Positions 1 through 8,529 are shown, counted from the first letter of the stretch. The stretch: DNA of 64,000 bases from Marinitoga sp. 1197 (GCF_001021165.1 NZ_AZAY01000006.1:1-64000), one strand, 5' to 3'. The notes: generated from the letters alone by a model not told the origin. Made by a program: numbers and translations.

Positions 1-617
1 AAAACATAAAATTCTTATATATAAACGGAGTAATAGACAATTGTGAAGGCATATGCTGTGTAAAAGTGCCGTTGTATTACAAAGCATTATATGCAAGATT
101 CAAACCACAAATCAATGGAGAAAAATCGCAAATGAAACCATTTGATGAAAGTATAAAAAAATATCTAAACAAAGATGGAAGTCTGGAATTAAACAAATTG
201 ATAAAAAGATATATAAAATATATAAAATCAAGAGGAGCAGTAATGTTCAAAGGCAGGAACTATTACGAAGGGGTATATCAATACAATCTTGATCAATTTC
301 TTAGTTTGTATGTAGAAGCAGCAGATGGAAAAGTATATCCAGAAACACAAATAGGCGGAGGAAGAATAGATTTATTGATAAATTTAAACAACAAAGAATA
401 CTTAATAGAAATAAAAGCAAATATAGATGAAGATCAATATGAAAAATCAAAAAAACAAATAAAAGAATATATAAAAAGAAAAGGGATAAAAGAGGGATGG
501 CTAATAATATATTCAAATACAATAAAAGATTTTGAATATATAGAAGAAGGAGAAAATGGAATAAAATTACATATTTGGTTTATAAAAACCAATTTTGAAA
601 ATCCTTCAAAAATATAA
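1..617 (+). CDS. AAA-ATPase-like / PD-(D/E)XK nuclease-domain protein, C-terminal part
   Basis: The frame is open from base 3 with no start in the window, so this is the 3' part of a gene that begins upstream; the GTG at 66 is internal. The visible part holds the spacer seen in the AAA-ATPase-like/DUF1703 group (segment VPLYYKALYARF) followed by a C-terminal PD-(D/E)XK fold: GGGRIDLLI supplies the Asp and YLIEIKA the E-x-K. Family members pair an N-terminal P-loop ATPase with this nuclease-like domain; they are common in Thermotogota and their cellular role is not settled. The ATPase part lies outside the window, so only the C-terminal assignment is direct. An intrinsic terminator begins at the stop codon. 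Confidence 0.75.
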   Translation, partial: NIKFLYINGVIDNCEGICCVKVPLYYKALYARFKPQINGEKSQMKPFDESIKKYLNKDGSLELNKLIKRYIKYIKSRGAVMFKGRNYYEGVYQYNLDQFLSLYVEAADGKVYPETQIGGGRIDLLINLNNKEYLIEIKANIDEDQYEKSKKQIKEYIKRKGIKEGWLIIYSNTIKDFEYIEEGENGIKLHIWFIKTNFENPSKI

Positions 618-641
618 CTCCAGCAAAAGCTGGAGTTTTTT
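617..641 (+). terminator. Intrinsic terminator after the PD-(D/E)XK gene
   Basis: An 8-bp perfect stem (617-624 with 629-636, ACTCCAGC/GCTGGAGT) with an AAAA loop runs into a T-tract. It separates the first gene from the phosphate operon. Confidence 0.85.
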
Positions 642-696
642 GTTGGTTGTATATTACTCCAAAAGCAAAAATCCTCAAATTTTGTGATTTTTTTCT

Positions 697-748
697 TTAA
701 TATTTCTTAATATAGATAAATATTAAGAAAAAAATTAGAGTATACAAT
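697..748 (+). promoter_or_regulatory. Candidate Pho-type operator and promoter of the pst operon
   Basis: The heptamer TTAATAT occurs at 697-703 and again at 707-713, exactly 10 bp apart, and inverted at 720-726. The second and third copies sit in an 11-bp perfect inverted repeat (703-713/720-730). A possible -10 (TATACA) follows at 741. OmpR/PhoB regulators bind tandem direct repeats spaced by about one helical turn just upstream of -10, so this is a plausible target of the response regulator at 4824. The link is inferred from position and spacing. Confidence 0.45.
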
Positions 749-791
749 TTAGGTGCATTAAGGAATAAAAATCAAAATGGGAGGTTAAATT

Positions 792-1616
792 ATGAAAAAG
801 GTATTTTTAGTTGTATTATTAATGAGTTTTGTAGTTATTTCTTTTTCAACAAAGTTGATTATTAAAGGTTCTAATACTATTTTTCCTATTGCTCAATTAT
901 GGATAGAAGAACTTAAAAAAGTTAAACCAGATTTAGAGATAACTCTTGAGGGAGCCGGATCTTCAACTGGAATTGCAGCTTTATTTAATGGGACAACAGA
1001 TATTGCAAATGCAAGCAGATTTTTAAAAGAAAAAGAAATAAAAAAAATGAATGAAGAAAATAAATATTTTGCTCCTATTGTTATTGCCTATGATGGAATT
1101 GCAATAATTGTTAATCCAAAATTAAAAATAGATAATATTTCTTTAGAAACATTAAAAAATATTTATACAGGTAAAATCAGAACATGGAATCAGGTAAACC
1201 CGAATTTGCCAAAGAAAAGAATTGTTATTTATTCAAGAAATACAGCTTCCGGTACATATGAGACTTTTGAAAAAAAGGTTTTAAACAAAGAACGAATGGC
1301 CTCAACAGTAAAAATGGTTGAGTCTACACAATTTGAAATTGAACAAGTTTCCAGAAATCCTTATGCTATTGCATATGTTGGCGTTGGATATGTGACAAAT
1401 TCTGTAAAAGTTTTAACAGTTGAAAATATACATCCGACTAAATTGAATATTTTAAACGCAAAGTATCCTATTTCAAGACCATTATATATGTTTATTGATG
1501 TAACTAATGGATGGCCTGAAAGTGGAGTTATAAAAGAATATATAACCTTTGGATTATCAAAAAAAGGTCAGGAATTAGCTGAGAAAGCAGGATATATTGC
1601 AGCATATGGGTTTTAA
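792..1616 (+). CDS. pstS: Phosphate ABC transporter substrate-binding protein PstS
   Basis: A 274-residue periplasmic binding protein with a signal peptide over about residues 1-19. It captures inorganic phosphate for the PstCAB importer. Phosphate-contact motifs are visible: GSNTIFPIAQLW near the N-terminus, GAGSSTGIAAL around residue 55, and SRNTASGTYETFE around residue 150, the Ser/Thr/Arg loops typical of PstS. A strong ribosome site (GGGAGG) precedes the ATG. First gene of the pst operon, preceded by a candidate Pho operator. No lipobox cysteine is seen, so it may be released or held by its signal segment. Confidence 0.93.
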   Translation: MKKVFLVVLLMSFVVISFSTKLIIKGSNTIFPIAQLWIEELKKVKPDLEITLEGAGSSTGIAALFNGTTDIANASRFLKEKEIKKMNEENKYFAPIVIAYDGIAIIVNPKLKIDNISLETLKNIYTGKIRTWNQVNPNLPKKRIVIYSRNTASGTYETFEKKVLNKERMASTVKMVESTQFEIEQVSRNPYAIAYVGVGYVTNSVKVLTVENIHPTKLNILNAKYPISRPLYMFIDVTNGWPESGVIKEYITFGLSKKGQELAEKAGYIAAYGF

Positions 1617-1655
1617 AATTATTGGTAAAAATGGTGATAAAAAAGGAGTGTTCAA

Positions 1656-2513
1656 ATGCGAGAATTTAAAAATAGAATGAATTCTATTTTGATAAAGTTA
1701 ACTGCAACTATAGGTATAATTGCTTTAATATCAATTTTTATATTCATAATCAAAGAATCCATACCAGCATTGAAAGAGGCTGGTGTGGGAATTTTTACCA
1801 CTTTTGATTGGTATCCAACTTCTGAAGATGCAGCATATGGGATTCTTACAATGCTTTTTGATTCTATTATTTTAACAGTTTTTACTTCTTTGATTGTTTT
1901 GCCCCTTGGATATATAGTTGCTTTTTTTATGTATGAATATGCAACACCATTTGAAAAGAGAATGATAAAATCATCCATAGATTTATTATCTGGTGTTCCA
2001 TCTGTAATTATTGGTATGTTTTTAATTATTTATATCTCCCCGTGGATGTTTGAAATAGGAGCATGGTCACCTGAGAATATGTTGCTTGCTGCTATAGGTC
2101 TTACAATATTATCTTTGCCGTATTCTGCTTCTTTGATGCAGGAAGCATTAGATTCTATTGATATTGAATTAAAAGAAAGTGCTCTCGCACTTGGTTCAAC
2201 AAAATTTACTGCTGGTTTTAAAATTGTATCAAGAGCAGCCATTTCTGGGATTTTAAATGCATCTATTTTAACTATTAATAGAATTATAGGTGAAACTATG
2301 GTTGTTTTAATGGCAGCTGGAGGTGCAAATATGTTACCAACTTCATTACTTGATCCTATAAGGCCATTAACAGCTGCAATAGCAAGTGAAATGGGAGAAG
2401 TTGAAATAGGTAGTTTGCATTATTCAGCTTTATTTGTTTCTGGCTTATTTTTGCTCAGTATATCATTTTTATTAACATTAATATCTAAAAGAATTTCAAT
2501 TAAAAAATTTTAA
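1656..2513 (+). CDS. pstC: Phosphate ABC transporter permease PstC
   Basis: A 285-residue inner-membrane permease with about six hydrophobic segments, the first over residues 13-32. The ABC-permease coupling loop is in the ELKESALALGSTKFTAG region, the EAA-like motif that contacts PstB. With PstA it forms the phosphate channel. The GERIIGET-type signature of Pst permeases appears as NRIIGETMVVLMAAGG. The start is set by GGAG 10 bases upstream. Between pstS and pstA in the same operon, with short gaps (39 and 27 bases). Confidence 0.93.
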   Translation: MREFKNRMNSILIKLTATIGIIALISIFIFIIKESIPALKEAGVGIFTTFDWYPTSEDAAYGILTMLFDSIILTVFTSLIVLPLGYIVAFFMYEYATPFEKRMIKSSIDLLSGVPSVIIGMFLIIYISPWMFEIGAWSPENMLLAAIGLTILSLPYSASLMQEALDSIDIELKESALALGSTKFTAGFKIVSRAAISGILNASILTINRIIGETMVVLMAAGGANMLPTSLLDPIRPLTAAIASEMGEVEIGSLHYSALFVSGLFLLSISFLLTLISKRISIKKF

Positions 2514-2540
2514 TAAAAGTTATTTAAGGAGATTGAAAAA

Positions 2541-3362
2541 ATGAAGAAAGATTTAGTATTTTCCTATATATTTAGGTTTTTAAGTTATTTAGTATTTCTT
2601 ACAATAGTCTTTATATTTTTATTTGTAATATTTGATGGGATTAAATATTTTTCAGTATCTTTTTTTCTTGAATCTCCAAAAAATATGATGACAGATGGTG
2701 GAATATTTCCTGCGATTTTAGGAACTTTTTTACTTTTATTTTTAACACTTCTAATTTCTGTTCCAATAGGTGTTTTAACTGGTATTTTTTTATCTGAATA
2801 TGGAAATAATAAATTTGGAAGATTATTAGATATAGCTATAACATCTTTATCTGGTGTACCTTCAATTGTGTTTGGTTTGTTTGGTTTAGCCTTGTTTTCA
2901 ATTACTTTGGGTTTCAAAACATCACTTTTATCTGGAGCATTAACATTATCTGTTATGGCATTGCCAATTATATCTTCTGCCACAAGAGAAGCGTTAAACG
3001 GAGTTTCAAATGCATTAAGGGAGTCGGCTTATGCATTAGGAGCGAAAAAAACTGAAGTTATTTATAAAGTTGTAGTACCTGCAGCAAAATCAAGAATTAT
3101 AACTGCTGTTTTGATTGGTGCAGGAAGAGTTATGGGAGAAACAGCTCCAGTGCTTTTAACTGCAGCGGTATTTTATTCAACGCATTTGCCAAAAACTTTA
3201 AAGGATCCGGTAATGACATTACCCACACATATTTACAATATAGCTATGGTATATGGTGAAAGTGCGCAATGGATGGCGAAAGGAACAGCTTCATTGTTAA
3301 TGATGATAATTTTAATAATTTATTCTATTGCATTTAGAATAAGGAGGAAAATGGATGAATAA
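2541..3362 (+). CDS. pstA: Phosphate ABC transporter permease PstA
   Basis: A 273-residue integral membrane permease, the second half of the Pst channel. Six hydrophobic stretches are visible. The coupling loop ([19 protein letters not shown]) and the PstA-typical [15 protein letters not shown] segment place it in this family. Its last codons overlap the start of pstB by 8 bases, which suggests translational coupling. Preceded by an AAGGAG ribosome site. Confidence 0.93.
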   Translation: MKKDLVFSYIFRFLSYLVFLTIVFIFLFVIFDGIKYFSVSFFLESPKNMMTDGGIFPAILGTFLLLFLTLLISVPIGVLTGIFLSEYGNNKFGRLLDIAITSLSGVPSIVFGLFGLALFSITLGFKTSLLSGALTLSVMALPIISSATREALNGVSNALRESAYALGAKKTEVIYKVVVPAAKSRIITAVLIGAGRVMGETAPVLLTAAVFYSTHLPKTLKDPVMTLPTHIYNIAMVYGESAQWMAKGTASLLMMIILIIYSIAFRIRRKMDE

Positions 3363-4131
3363 TGTTATTATAAAAAAAGATGATATAATAGAGGTAAAGA
3401 ACTTTAATGCATGGTATGGAAATAAACAAGCTTTGAAAGATATTAATATAAAATTTAAAAGGAATAGAATAAGTGCAATTATAGGACCGTCTGGATGTGG
3501 AAAGTCTACATTATTAAGAAGTATAAATAGAATGAATGATAATATTTCAGATTACCGTATTTCAGGAGAAATATTGTTTGAAGACACCAATATATATGAT
3601 AAAAGTTTAGATATTACTATATATAGAAAAAGGGTTGGTATGGTATTTCAAAAACCAGTTCCATTTCCAATGTCAATTTTTGAGAATATTGCTTTTGGAT
3701 TAAAAATTCACGGTATGAAAAATAAAAATAAAATTGAAGAAATAGTTGAAAATTCTCTAAAAAAAGCAGCTTTATGGGATGAAGTAAAGGATGAATTGTA
3801 TAAATCGGCTTATGAACTTTCTGGTGGTCAGCAACAGAGATTATGTATTGCAAGAGCCATTGCAGTTGATCCTGAAGTTATATTATTAGACGAACCAACC
3901 TCAGCTCTGGATCCAATTGCTACTCAAAGAATAGAAAGATTACTTGAAGAATTATCTGAAAATTATACAATTATTATTGTTACTCATAATCTGGCCCAGG
4001 CAGTAAGAATATCTGATTATTTGTATTTTATGTATCAGGGTGAATTGATTGAAGGAGGATTAACTTCTGAAATAATAAAATCACCTAAAAATGAATTAAC
4101 AGAAGATTACTTAAATGGAAGAATAGGATAA
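3355..4131 (+). CDS. pstB: Phosphate ABC transporter ATPase PstB
   Basis: A 258-residue ABC ATPase that powers phosphate import through PstCA. Walker A is GPSGCGKST, the Q-loop is in [19 protein letters not shown], the signature is LSGGQQQR, Walker B is [13 protein letters not shown], and the switch His is in [13 protein letters not shown]. The [11 protein letters not shown] segment is diagnostic of PstB. The start lies inside the end of pstA and its ribosome site AAGGAGG lies within pstA. Length is normal for the family. Confidence 0.95.
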   Translation: MNNVIIKKDDIIEVKNFNAWYGNKQALKDINIKFKRNRISAIIGPSGCGKSTLLRSINRMNDNISDYRISGEILFEDTNIYDKSLDITIYRKRVGMVFQKPVPFPMSIFENIAFGLKIHGMKNKNKIEEIVENSLKKAALWDEVKDELYKSAYELSGGQQQRLCIARAIAVDPEVILLDEPTSALDPIATQRIERLLEELSENYTIIIVTHNLAQAVRISDYLYFMYQGELIEGGLTSEIIKSPKNELTEDYLNGRIG

Positions 4132-4145
4132 TGGAGGTTATATAA

Positions 4146-4808
4146 ATGCAAAATGTACATCACTTTGAAAATGAAATTTTAGTATTAAAAGCAGATATAT
4201 CAAAAATGTTATCTTTAGTTCTGGATTCATTTAATATAGCAATTGAAGCTTTAGAAAACAATAATGAATCAAAAGCTAAGCAGGTTATAAATCTTGATGA
4301 TAAGATTGATGATATAAATAGAAAAATTGAAGATGAAGTTTATCAGATCATTGCCCGTTATAATCCATTAGCAAAAGAATTGAGATATATTATTACTATG
4401 ATTAAATTTTCAAATAATCTTGAAAGAATTGGTGATTTATCCTGTAATATTGCTCAAAAGGTTTTTTATTTTAAAGATAATGGAATAAGAGCCTCTTTAA
4501 ATGAAGATATGATGAAGATGATCGGGTTATCACTTGAAATGTTGAAAGAAGTTTTTAAAGCTTTTAATGAAAGAAATACAGAACTTGCCATAGAAATTTG
4601 GAAAAAAGATAATATAATAGATGAATTGGAAATTCAGATAAGAAAAGATATATTGATAGATTTTAAAAAGGATATAATAGATGAAAAATCTATTATACCT
4701 TATGCATTGATTGCAAGGGATATTGAAAGAGTTTCAGATCAGGTGACGAACCTTTGTGAAGAGATAGTGTATATTGAAAAAGGAGAAAAAATAACCAATT
4801 TTTTATAA
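4146..4808 (+). CDS. phoU: Phosphate signalling protein PhoU
   Basis: A 220-residue, all-helical protein of two repeated PhoU domains. Each repeat carries the acidic metal-binding pattern: DDKIDDINRKIEDEVYQII in the first, WKKDNIIDELEIQIRKDIL in the second. PhoU bridges the Pst transporter and the phosphate two-component system, lowering Pho expression when phosphate is plentiful. Its place between pstB and a response-regulator/kinase pair fits this role. Ribosome site TGGAGG. Confidence 0.92.
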   Translation: MQNVHHFENEILVLKADISKMLSLVLDSFNIAIEALENNNESKAKQVINLDDKIDDINRKIEDEVYQIIARYNPLAKELRYIITMIKFSNNLERIGDLSCNIAQKVFYFKDNGIRASLNEDMMKMIGLSLEMLKEVFKAFNERNTELAIEIWKKDNIIDELEIQIRKDILIDFKKDIIDEKSIIPYALIARDIERVSDQVTNLCEEIVYIEKGEKITNFL

Positions 4809-4823
4809 TTTGGGGGTGAAAAT

Positions 4824-5492
4824 ATGTCATCTATTCTTATTGTTGAGGATGATTCTGATATTAAGGATATATTAAAAACCTATCTTGAAATAGAAAGATA
4901 TGAATTATTTGAAGTTGATTCGATAAATGAAATGACTAAATTTTTAAATTCTAATAAGGTTGATATTATATTACTTGATATAATGTTACCGGATGGTGAT
5001 TCAGTTGATATATTACCTTATATCAGATCAAAAAATAAAAATACAGGAATTATAATAATTTCTGCAAAAAATACAGATAGAGATAAAATTTTTGGAATTG
5101 AAAGCGGAGCTGATGATTATATTACAAAGCCATTCAATCCCAGAGAAGTTGTTGCAAGGGTTAGAGCATTATTGAAGCGGTTAAAAAATGAAGATGAAAA
5201 ATTACAATTTGAAGATCTGGAAATCTATTCTAATAATTATACTGTGAAATACAAAGGTAAGATTATTGATTTAACAGCAAAAGAATTTGAAATATTATAT
5301 TTATTAGCTAAAAACAATAATAAAATATTTTCGAGAAATGAGATTATAGAAAGTATATGGTATGACAATGAATATATTACGGATCGTGTTGTTGATGTTC
5401 ACATTAGTATGATACGCTCTAAAATAGGCAAAAACTGGATAAAAACTATTAGAAATATGGGGTATAAATTTAATAAAAAAGTTACAGATTAG
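4824..5492 (+). CDS. OmpR/PhoB-family response regulator of the phosphate operon
   Basis: A 222-residue DNA-binding response regulator. The receiver domain (residues 1-115) has the acidic pair in VEDDSD, phospho-acceptor Asp52 (LLDIMLPDGD) and the conserved Lys in TKPFNPREVVARV. The C-terminal winged helix (about 125-220) carries the family recognition segment TDRVVDVHISMIRSKIG. By position after phoU it is probably the PhoB/PhoP equivalent, binding the repeat region upstream of pstS. The PhoB assignment rests on context; the OmpR-family assignment is direct. Confidence 0.9.
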   Translation: MSSILIVEDDSDIKDILKTYLEIERYELFEVDSINEMTKFLNSNKVDIILLDIMLPDGDSVDILPYIRSKNKNTGIIIISAKNTDRDKIFGIESGADDYITKPFNPREVVARVRALLKRLKNEDEKLQFEDLEIYSNNYTVKYKGKIIDLTAKEFEILYLLAKNNNKIFSRNEIIESIWYDNEYITDRVVDVHISMIRSKIGKNWIKTIRNMGYKFNKKVTD

Positions 5493-5502
5493 GGGAGAAA
5501 AC

Positions 5503-6450
5503 ATGAAATTTCAAACATTGGATTATATTGATGAGGCTTATATAATTTTGGATAAAATTAAAGTAAAACGTGCTAATATGAAAGCTAAAGATTATGGATT
5601 TAATGAAAACAGTGATATTATAAATATAATGACATTTAATGAAATAGATGAATTTATAAAATCTATTATTAATTCAAAGGATTTTAATATTAATTCAACA
5701 GTATATTTTTTCCATGGAAAAAGCAAATATCTTTCTATTAAATATTTTTCAAAAGAACAGGTTCTCATATTAAAAGATAGAACTGAACAGGAACTTTTAA
5801 AAAAAGTCAAAGCAGATTTTATAACTTCTTTATCTCATGAAATAAGAACACCTTTATCTGTTGCAAAAGGGAATATTTATATACTCGATGATTTTATAAA
5901 AGAAGTTAATTTGAAAAAAAACATATCTAAAGTAAAAGAATCCTTAAATAAAATAGAAAGAATACTGGACCAACTTACATTATTATCCATGGCAGAATTT
6001 GGTAGTTATGTGCTAAAATATGATATATTTGATCCCGGAAAAATTTTCAGTGATGTTATAAGTGATCTTGAAAATAAAATAACGAATAAAAAAATAAAAA
6101 TAAATTTTATATCTAATGTAGATTATTTAAAAGGTGATTCTTTTGTAATATACACAATTTTAAGAAATTTAACTTCAAATGCCATAAAATATTCACATGA
6201 AAATTCAACAGTAAAAATTATAATAAATAAAGAAAAAATAGTTGTTGAAGATAATGGTATCGGAATAAGAGATAATGAGAAGGATAGAATATTTGAAAGA
6301 TTTTATAGAGGATATGATGCAAAGAAGTATGCCAGAGGTTCCGGACTTGGTTTATCCATTGTGAAATATTTATGTGAGTTAGCTGGATATAAAATAGATT
6401 TTGAATCAAAATGGCAGGTTGGAACTAAGTTTACAGTTTACCTTACATGA
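5503..6450 (+). CDS. Soluble sensor histidine kinase of the phosphate operon (PhoR-like role)
   Basis: A 315-residue kinase. The H-box is FITSLSHEIRTPLSVAKG with His112 as phospho-acceptor; the N-box (NLTSNAIKYS), G1 (VEDNGIGI), F-box (RIFERFYRG) and G2 (GSGLGLSIVKYL) are intact. The first 100 residues have no hydrophobic segment or signal peptide, so unlike many PhoR proteins it appears cytoplasmic and probably reads the Pst/PhoU complex rather than an external ligand. The N-terminal part may be a degenerate PAS-like fold, but this cannot be shown by eye. Eleven bases downstream of its regulator. Confidence 0.88.
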   Translation: MKFQTLDYIDEAYIILDKIKVKRANMKAKDYGFNENSDIINIMTFNEIDEFIKSIINSKDFNINSTVYFFHGKSKYLSIKYFSKEQVLILKDRTEQELLKKVKADFITSLSHEIRTPLSVAKGNIYILDDFIKEVNLKKNISKVKESLNKIERILDQLTLLSMAEFGSYVLKYDIFDPGKIFSDVISDLENKITNKKIKINFISNVDYLKGDSFVIYTILRNLTSNAIKYSHENSTVKIIINKEKIVVEDNGIGIRDNEKDRIFERFYRGYDAKKYARGSGLGLSIVKYLCELAGYKIDFESKWQVGTKFTVYLT

Positions 6451-6472
6451 AATTAAATATTTGCTTTGCAAT

Positions 6473-6535
6473 ATACACGCTACCGCGGGTTGTAGGATAA
6501 GCAATCGAGATGTTTTAGTGAATTTGACTTTTTAA
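6473..6535 (+). repeat. Dispersed repeat, copy 1a (shortened)
   Basis: A partial copy of the repeat family also seen at 6551, 25611 and 52566. It has the block TACACGCTACCGCGGGT (shared with 52614-52630) and then a GGATAA...AGTGAATTTG block matching 52764-52789 on the same strand. The central hairpin of the longer copies is missing, so this looks internally deleted. It lies directly after the phosphate kinase gene. Confidence 0.6.
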
Positions 6536-6550
6536 TACATTTTAAATAAA

Positions 6551-6745
6551 TTACGATGTCCAAAAAGTAAAGTCGCTCAAACCTTGATTGTTAATCCTCA
6601 AAAATAGCTCATTCTCGCCGGTCGTATCAGACTCACGTCCATGTTCGGCTTCACTCAATTTTGCATCCGTGCAAAATTGACCGGCTACATTCGCTATTTT
6701 TTCGGACAATCTGCGAGTTTTCGCTTGCTTTACTAATTGGACACA
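6551..6745 (-). repeat. Dispersed repeat, copy 1b, with nested hairpin
   Basis: Begins with a stretch nearly identical to 25611-25630 (TTACGATGTC, then CAAAAAGT or TAAAAAGT). An outer 7-bp stem (GCCGGTC 6617-6623 with GACCGGC 6679-6685) encloses a 10-bp inner hairpin (6656-6665 with 6670-6679, loop TCCG). A further block, CGGACAATCT followed by CGAGT, matches the complement of the 52566 copy. The ends GTCCAAAAAGT and ACTAATTGGAC form an imperfect terminal inverted repeat. The region is visibly richer in GC than nearby genes. No open reading frame of note is present. Confidence 0.65.
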
Positions 6746-6759
6746 CTAAAATAAATTTA

Positions 6760-6785
6760 AACAGCAAAATGTTAATTTTGCTGTT
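6760..6785. other. Hairpin upstream of the pyr promoter, possible terminator
   Basis: An 11-bp perfect stem (6760-6770/6775-6785) with loop GTTA. No strong T-run follows on the plus strand. It lies before the predicted pyrBI promoter, so it is more likely a terminator or insulator for upstream transcription than a pyr attenuator. Confidence 0.45.
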
Positions 6786-6797
6786 ACGTTATATTAA

Positions 6798-6826
6798 TTG
6801 ATTTTTTTAATTTTTTTGTGTATGAT
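6798..6826 (+). promoter_or_regulatory. Predicted promoter of the pyrimidine operon
   Basis: A -35 of TTGATT (6798-6803), a 17-base spacer and a -10 of TATGAT (6821-6826). The expected start of transcription falls near 6833, which leaves a leader of only about 25 bases before the TTG start at 6859. There is no room for a PyrR-type attenuator. Confidence 0.6.
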
Positions 6827-6858
6827 TTGTGAGAATAAAAATTTGGGAGGTGGGTAAA

Positions 6859-8469
6859 TTGGAAAATTCAGTGGTGTTAAAAAATGATTTTCTTGGAAGG
6901 TCCCTTGCGGTTATAAATGACTTTACAGTTGATGAGCAACTTTTTTTGTATAATCAGACCTATCGTTTAAAACAAAAATGGCTTAACAAGGAAGATTTAT
7001 CTGAGTTTATGATTAACAAAAATGTCGGTATTTATATTGTCTTTATTGAACCAAGCACAAGAACCAAAGAATCCTTCATCAATGCTGCAAAATTCCACAA
7101 AAAAGCTAGAGTTACAATCTTCGATTCAAATCATTCCTCTTTTAATAAAAAAGAAAGTTATGTTGATACATTTAATATGCTAACTGGCTATAGTGATTAT
7201 TCGATTTTCATTGTTAGAACAAAATTAGAAGGTACGTGTAGATTACTTGAAAGATCCGTTTCTCAATTTGCTCTCAGAAATAACCTTCCTATTCCTTCTT
7301 TTATTAATGCTGGAGATGGTAAACACGAACACCCTACACAGGAACTTCTTGATGAATTTACTTTCCTTGAAAAAAAGAATTTTGATAACTCTTTTATCCA
7401 TATAGCCCTTGTTGGTGATTTGCTTCATGGAAGAACTGTCCACTCAAAAATCAATGGTTTGAAAATTTTTAAAAGTGTTAAAGTAGATTTAATTGCACCA
7501 GAAGAAATTTCAATGCCTTTTCATTATATAGAAAAAATGAAGAACAACGGCTTTGAAGTTAGAATATTTGAATCTATAGAAAAATATTTAAAACAGAAGG
7601 ATATTGCAGATATATGGTATTTTACCAGACTTCAATTAGAAAGAATGGGTGAAGATATTTTAGAAAAAGAATTTATATTAAGAAATTCAGTTACTTTCAG
7701 AAAAGACTTTCTATCTCTACTTCCACACCAGGTAAAGTTTTATCATCCTCTTCCAAGACACAAAATATACCCCACAATTCCTACCTTTCTTGATAAATTA
7801 CCTTTAAATGGTTGGGAAAAACAAGCTATTAATGGATATTGGACAAGAATTATATTATTATCAATGTTTGGTGGTGCGTTAAAAGCGGATTTTAACACTT
7901 CTATAAAAACGGAAATGCTTAATGAACCAAAAATAGATGATGAAAAATTCATAGTAAATGCGGAAGTGAAAAATGGAAATAAAGGAGTTCAAAAAGAAGG
8001 AAAAAGAGGTATTAAACCAATTAAAAATGGAACTGTTATAGATCATATTGCAAAAGGGAAAGAACCTGAAGAGATTTATTTAACAATTATGAAAATAAGA
8101 AAAATAATGAAATTTTTTGATATAGATAGTGCAGATGGGATTTTCAAATCAGAAGATGGAAATTTTAAAGGATATATAAGTCTTCCTGATAGGTATTTAA
8201 CCAAAAAAGAGATTAAAAAATTATCGGCTATTTCGCCTAATATAACTGTTAATATAATAAAAAATTCAAGGGTAATAGAAAAATATAGAATAAAACTACC
8301 ACCAAAAGTATATGGATTTGAAGAATTAAGATGTAAAAACGAAAATTGTATAACAAATCCTATTTATGGTGAAAATGTTAAAGGTTCATTCATAAAAGAT
8401 GAAAAAGGACAATTGATATGCGAATATTGTGAGACACCACACGATTATAATGAAATATGGGATATTTAA
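6859..8469 (+). CDS. pyrB: Aspartate transcarbamoylase, fused catalytic and regulatory chains (PyrBI)
   Basis: Makes carbamoyl-aspartate from carbamoyl phosphate and aspartate, the committed step of pyrimidine synthesis. The catalytic part (to about residue 355) shows PSTRTKESF, GDLLHGRTVHS, HPTQE and HPLPRH. The C-terminal part from about residue 395 is a PyrI-like regulatory chain starting NGTVIDHIAKG and ending in a zinc domain with CKNENC and CEYC. PyrBI fusions are known in Thermotoga. I chose TTG 6859 because GGGAGGTGG sits just upstream; the in-frame GTG at 6829 lies at or before the predicted transcription start. First gene of the pyr operon. Confidence 0.93.
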   Translation: MENSVVLKNDFLGRSLAVINDFTVDEQLFLYNQTYRLKQKWLNKEDLSEFMINKNVGIYIVFIEPSTRTKESFINAAKFHKKARVTIFDSNHSSFNKKESYVDTFNMLTGYSDYSIFIVRTKLEGTCRLLERSVSQFALRNNLPIPSFINAGDGKHEHPTQELLDEFTFLEKKNFDNSFIHIALVGDLLHGRTVHSKINGLKIFKSVKVDLIAPEEISMPFHYIEKMKNNGFEVRIFESIEKYLKQKDIADIWYFTRLQLERMGEDILEKEFILRNSVTFRKDFLSLLPHQVKFYHPLPRHKIYPTIPTFLDKLPLNGWEKQAINGYWTRIILLSMFGGALKADFNTSIKTEMLNEPKIDDEKFIVNAEVKNGNKGVQKEGKRGIKPIKNGTVIDHIAKGKEPEEIYLTIMKIRKIMKFFDIDSADGIFKSEDGNFKGYISLPDRYLTKKEIKKLSAISPNITVNIIKNSRVIEKYRIKLPPKVYGFEELRCKNENCITNPIYGENVKGSFIKDEKGQLICEYCETPHDYNEIWDI

Positions 8470-8529
8470 CATTAAAACATTCATATATTAAACGTTTATG
8501 TATTAAAAATTTATATAGCAGGTGATAAT

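Noticed and set aside
6473-6745. Insertion sequence with transposase
   Set aside because: No frame of useful length or transposase motif exists in any of the element copies; at most it is a non-autonomous element.
6760-6785. Pyrimidine attenuator upstream of pyrBI
   Set aside because: The hairpin precedes the best promoter, has no T-run and no alternative pairing partner, so it would not be in the pyr leader.
6829-6858. GTG at 6829 as start of PyrBI
   Set aside because: It lies at or before the predicted transcript start and has no ribosome site; TTG 6859 has GGGAGGTGG.
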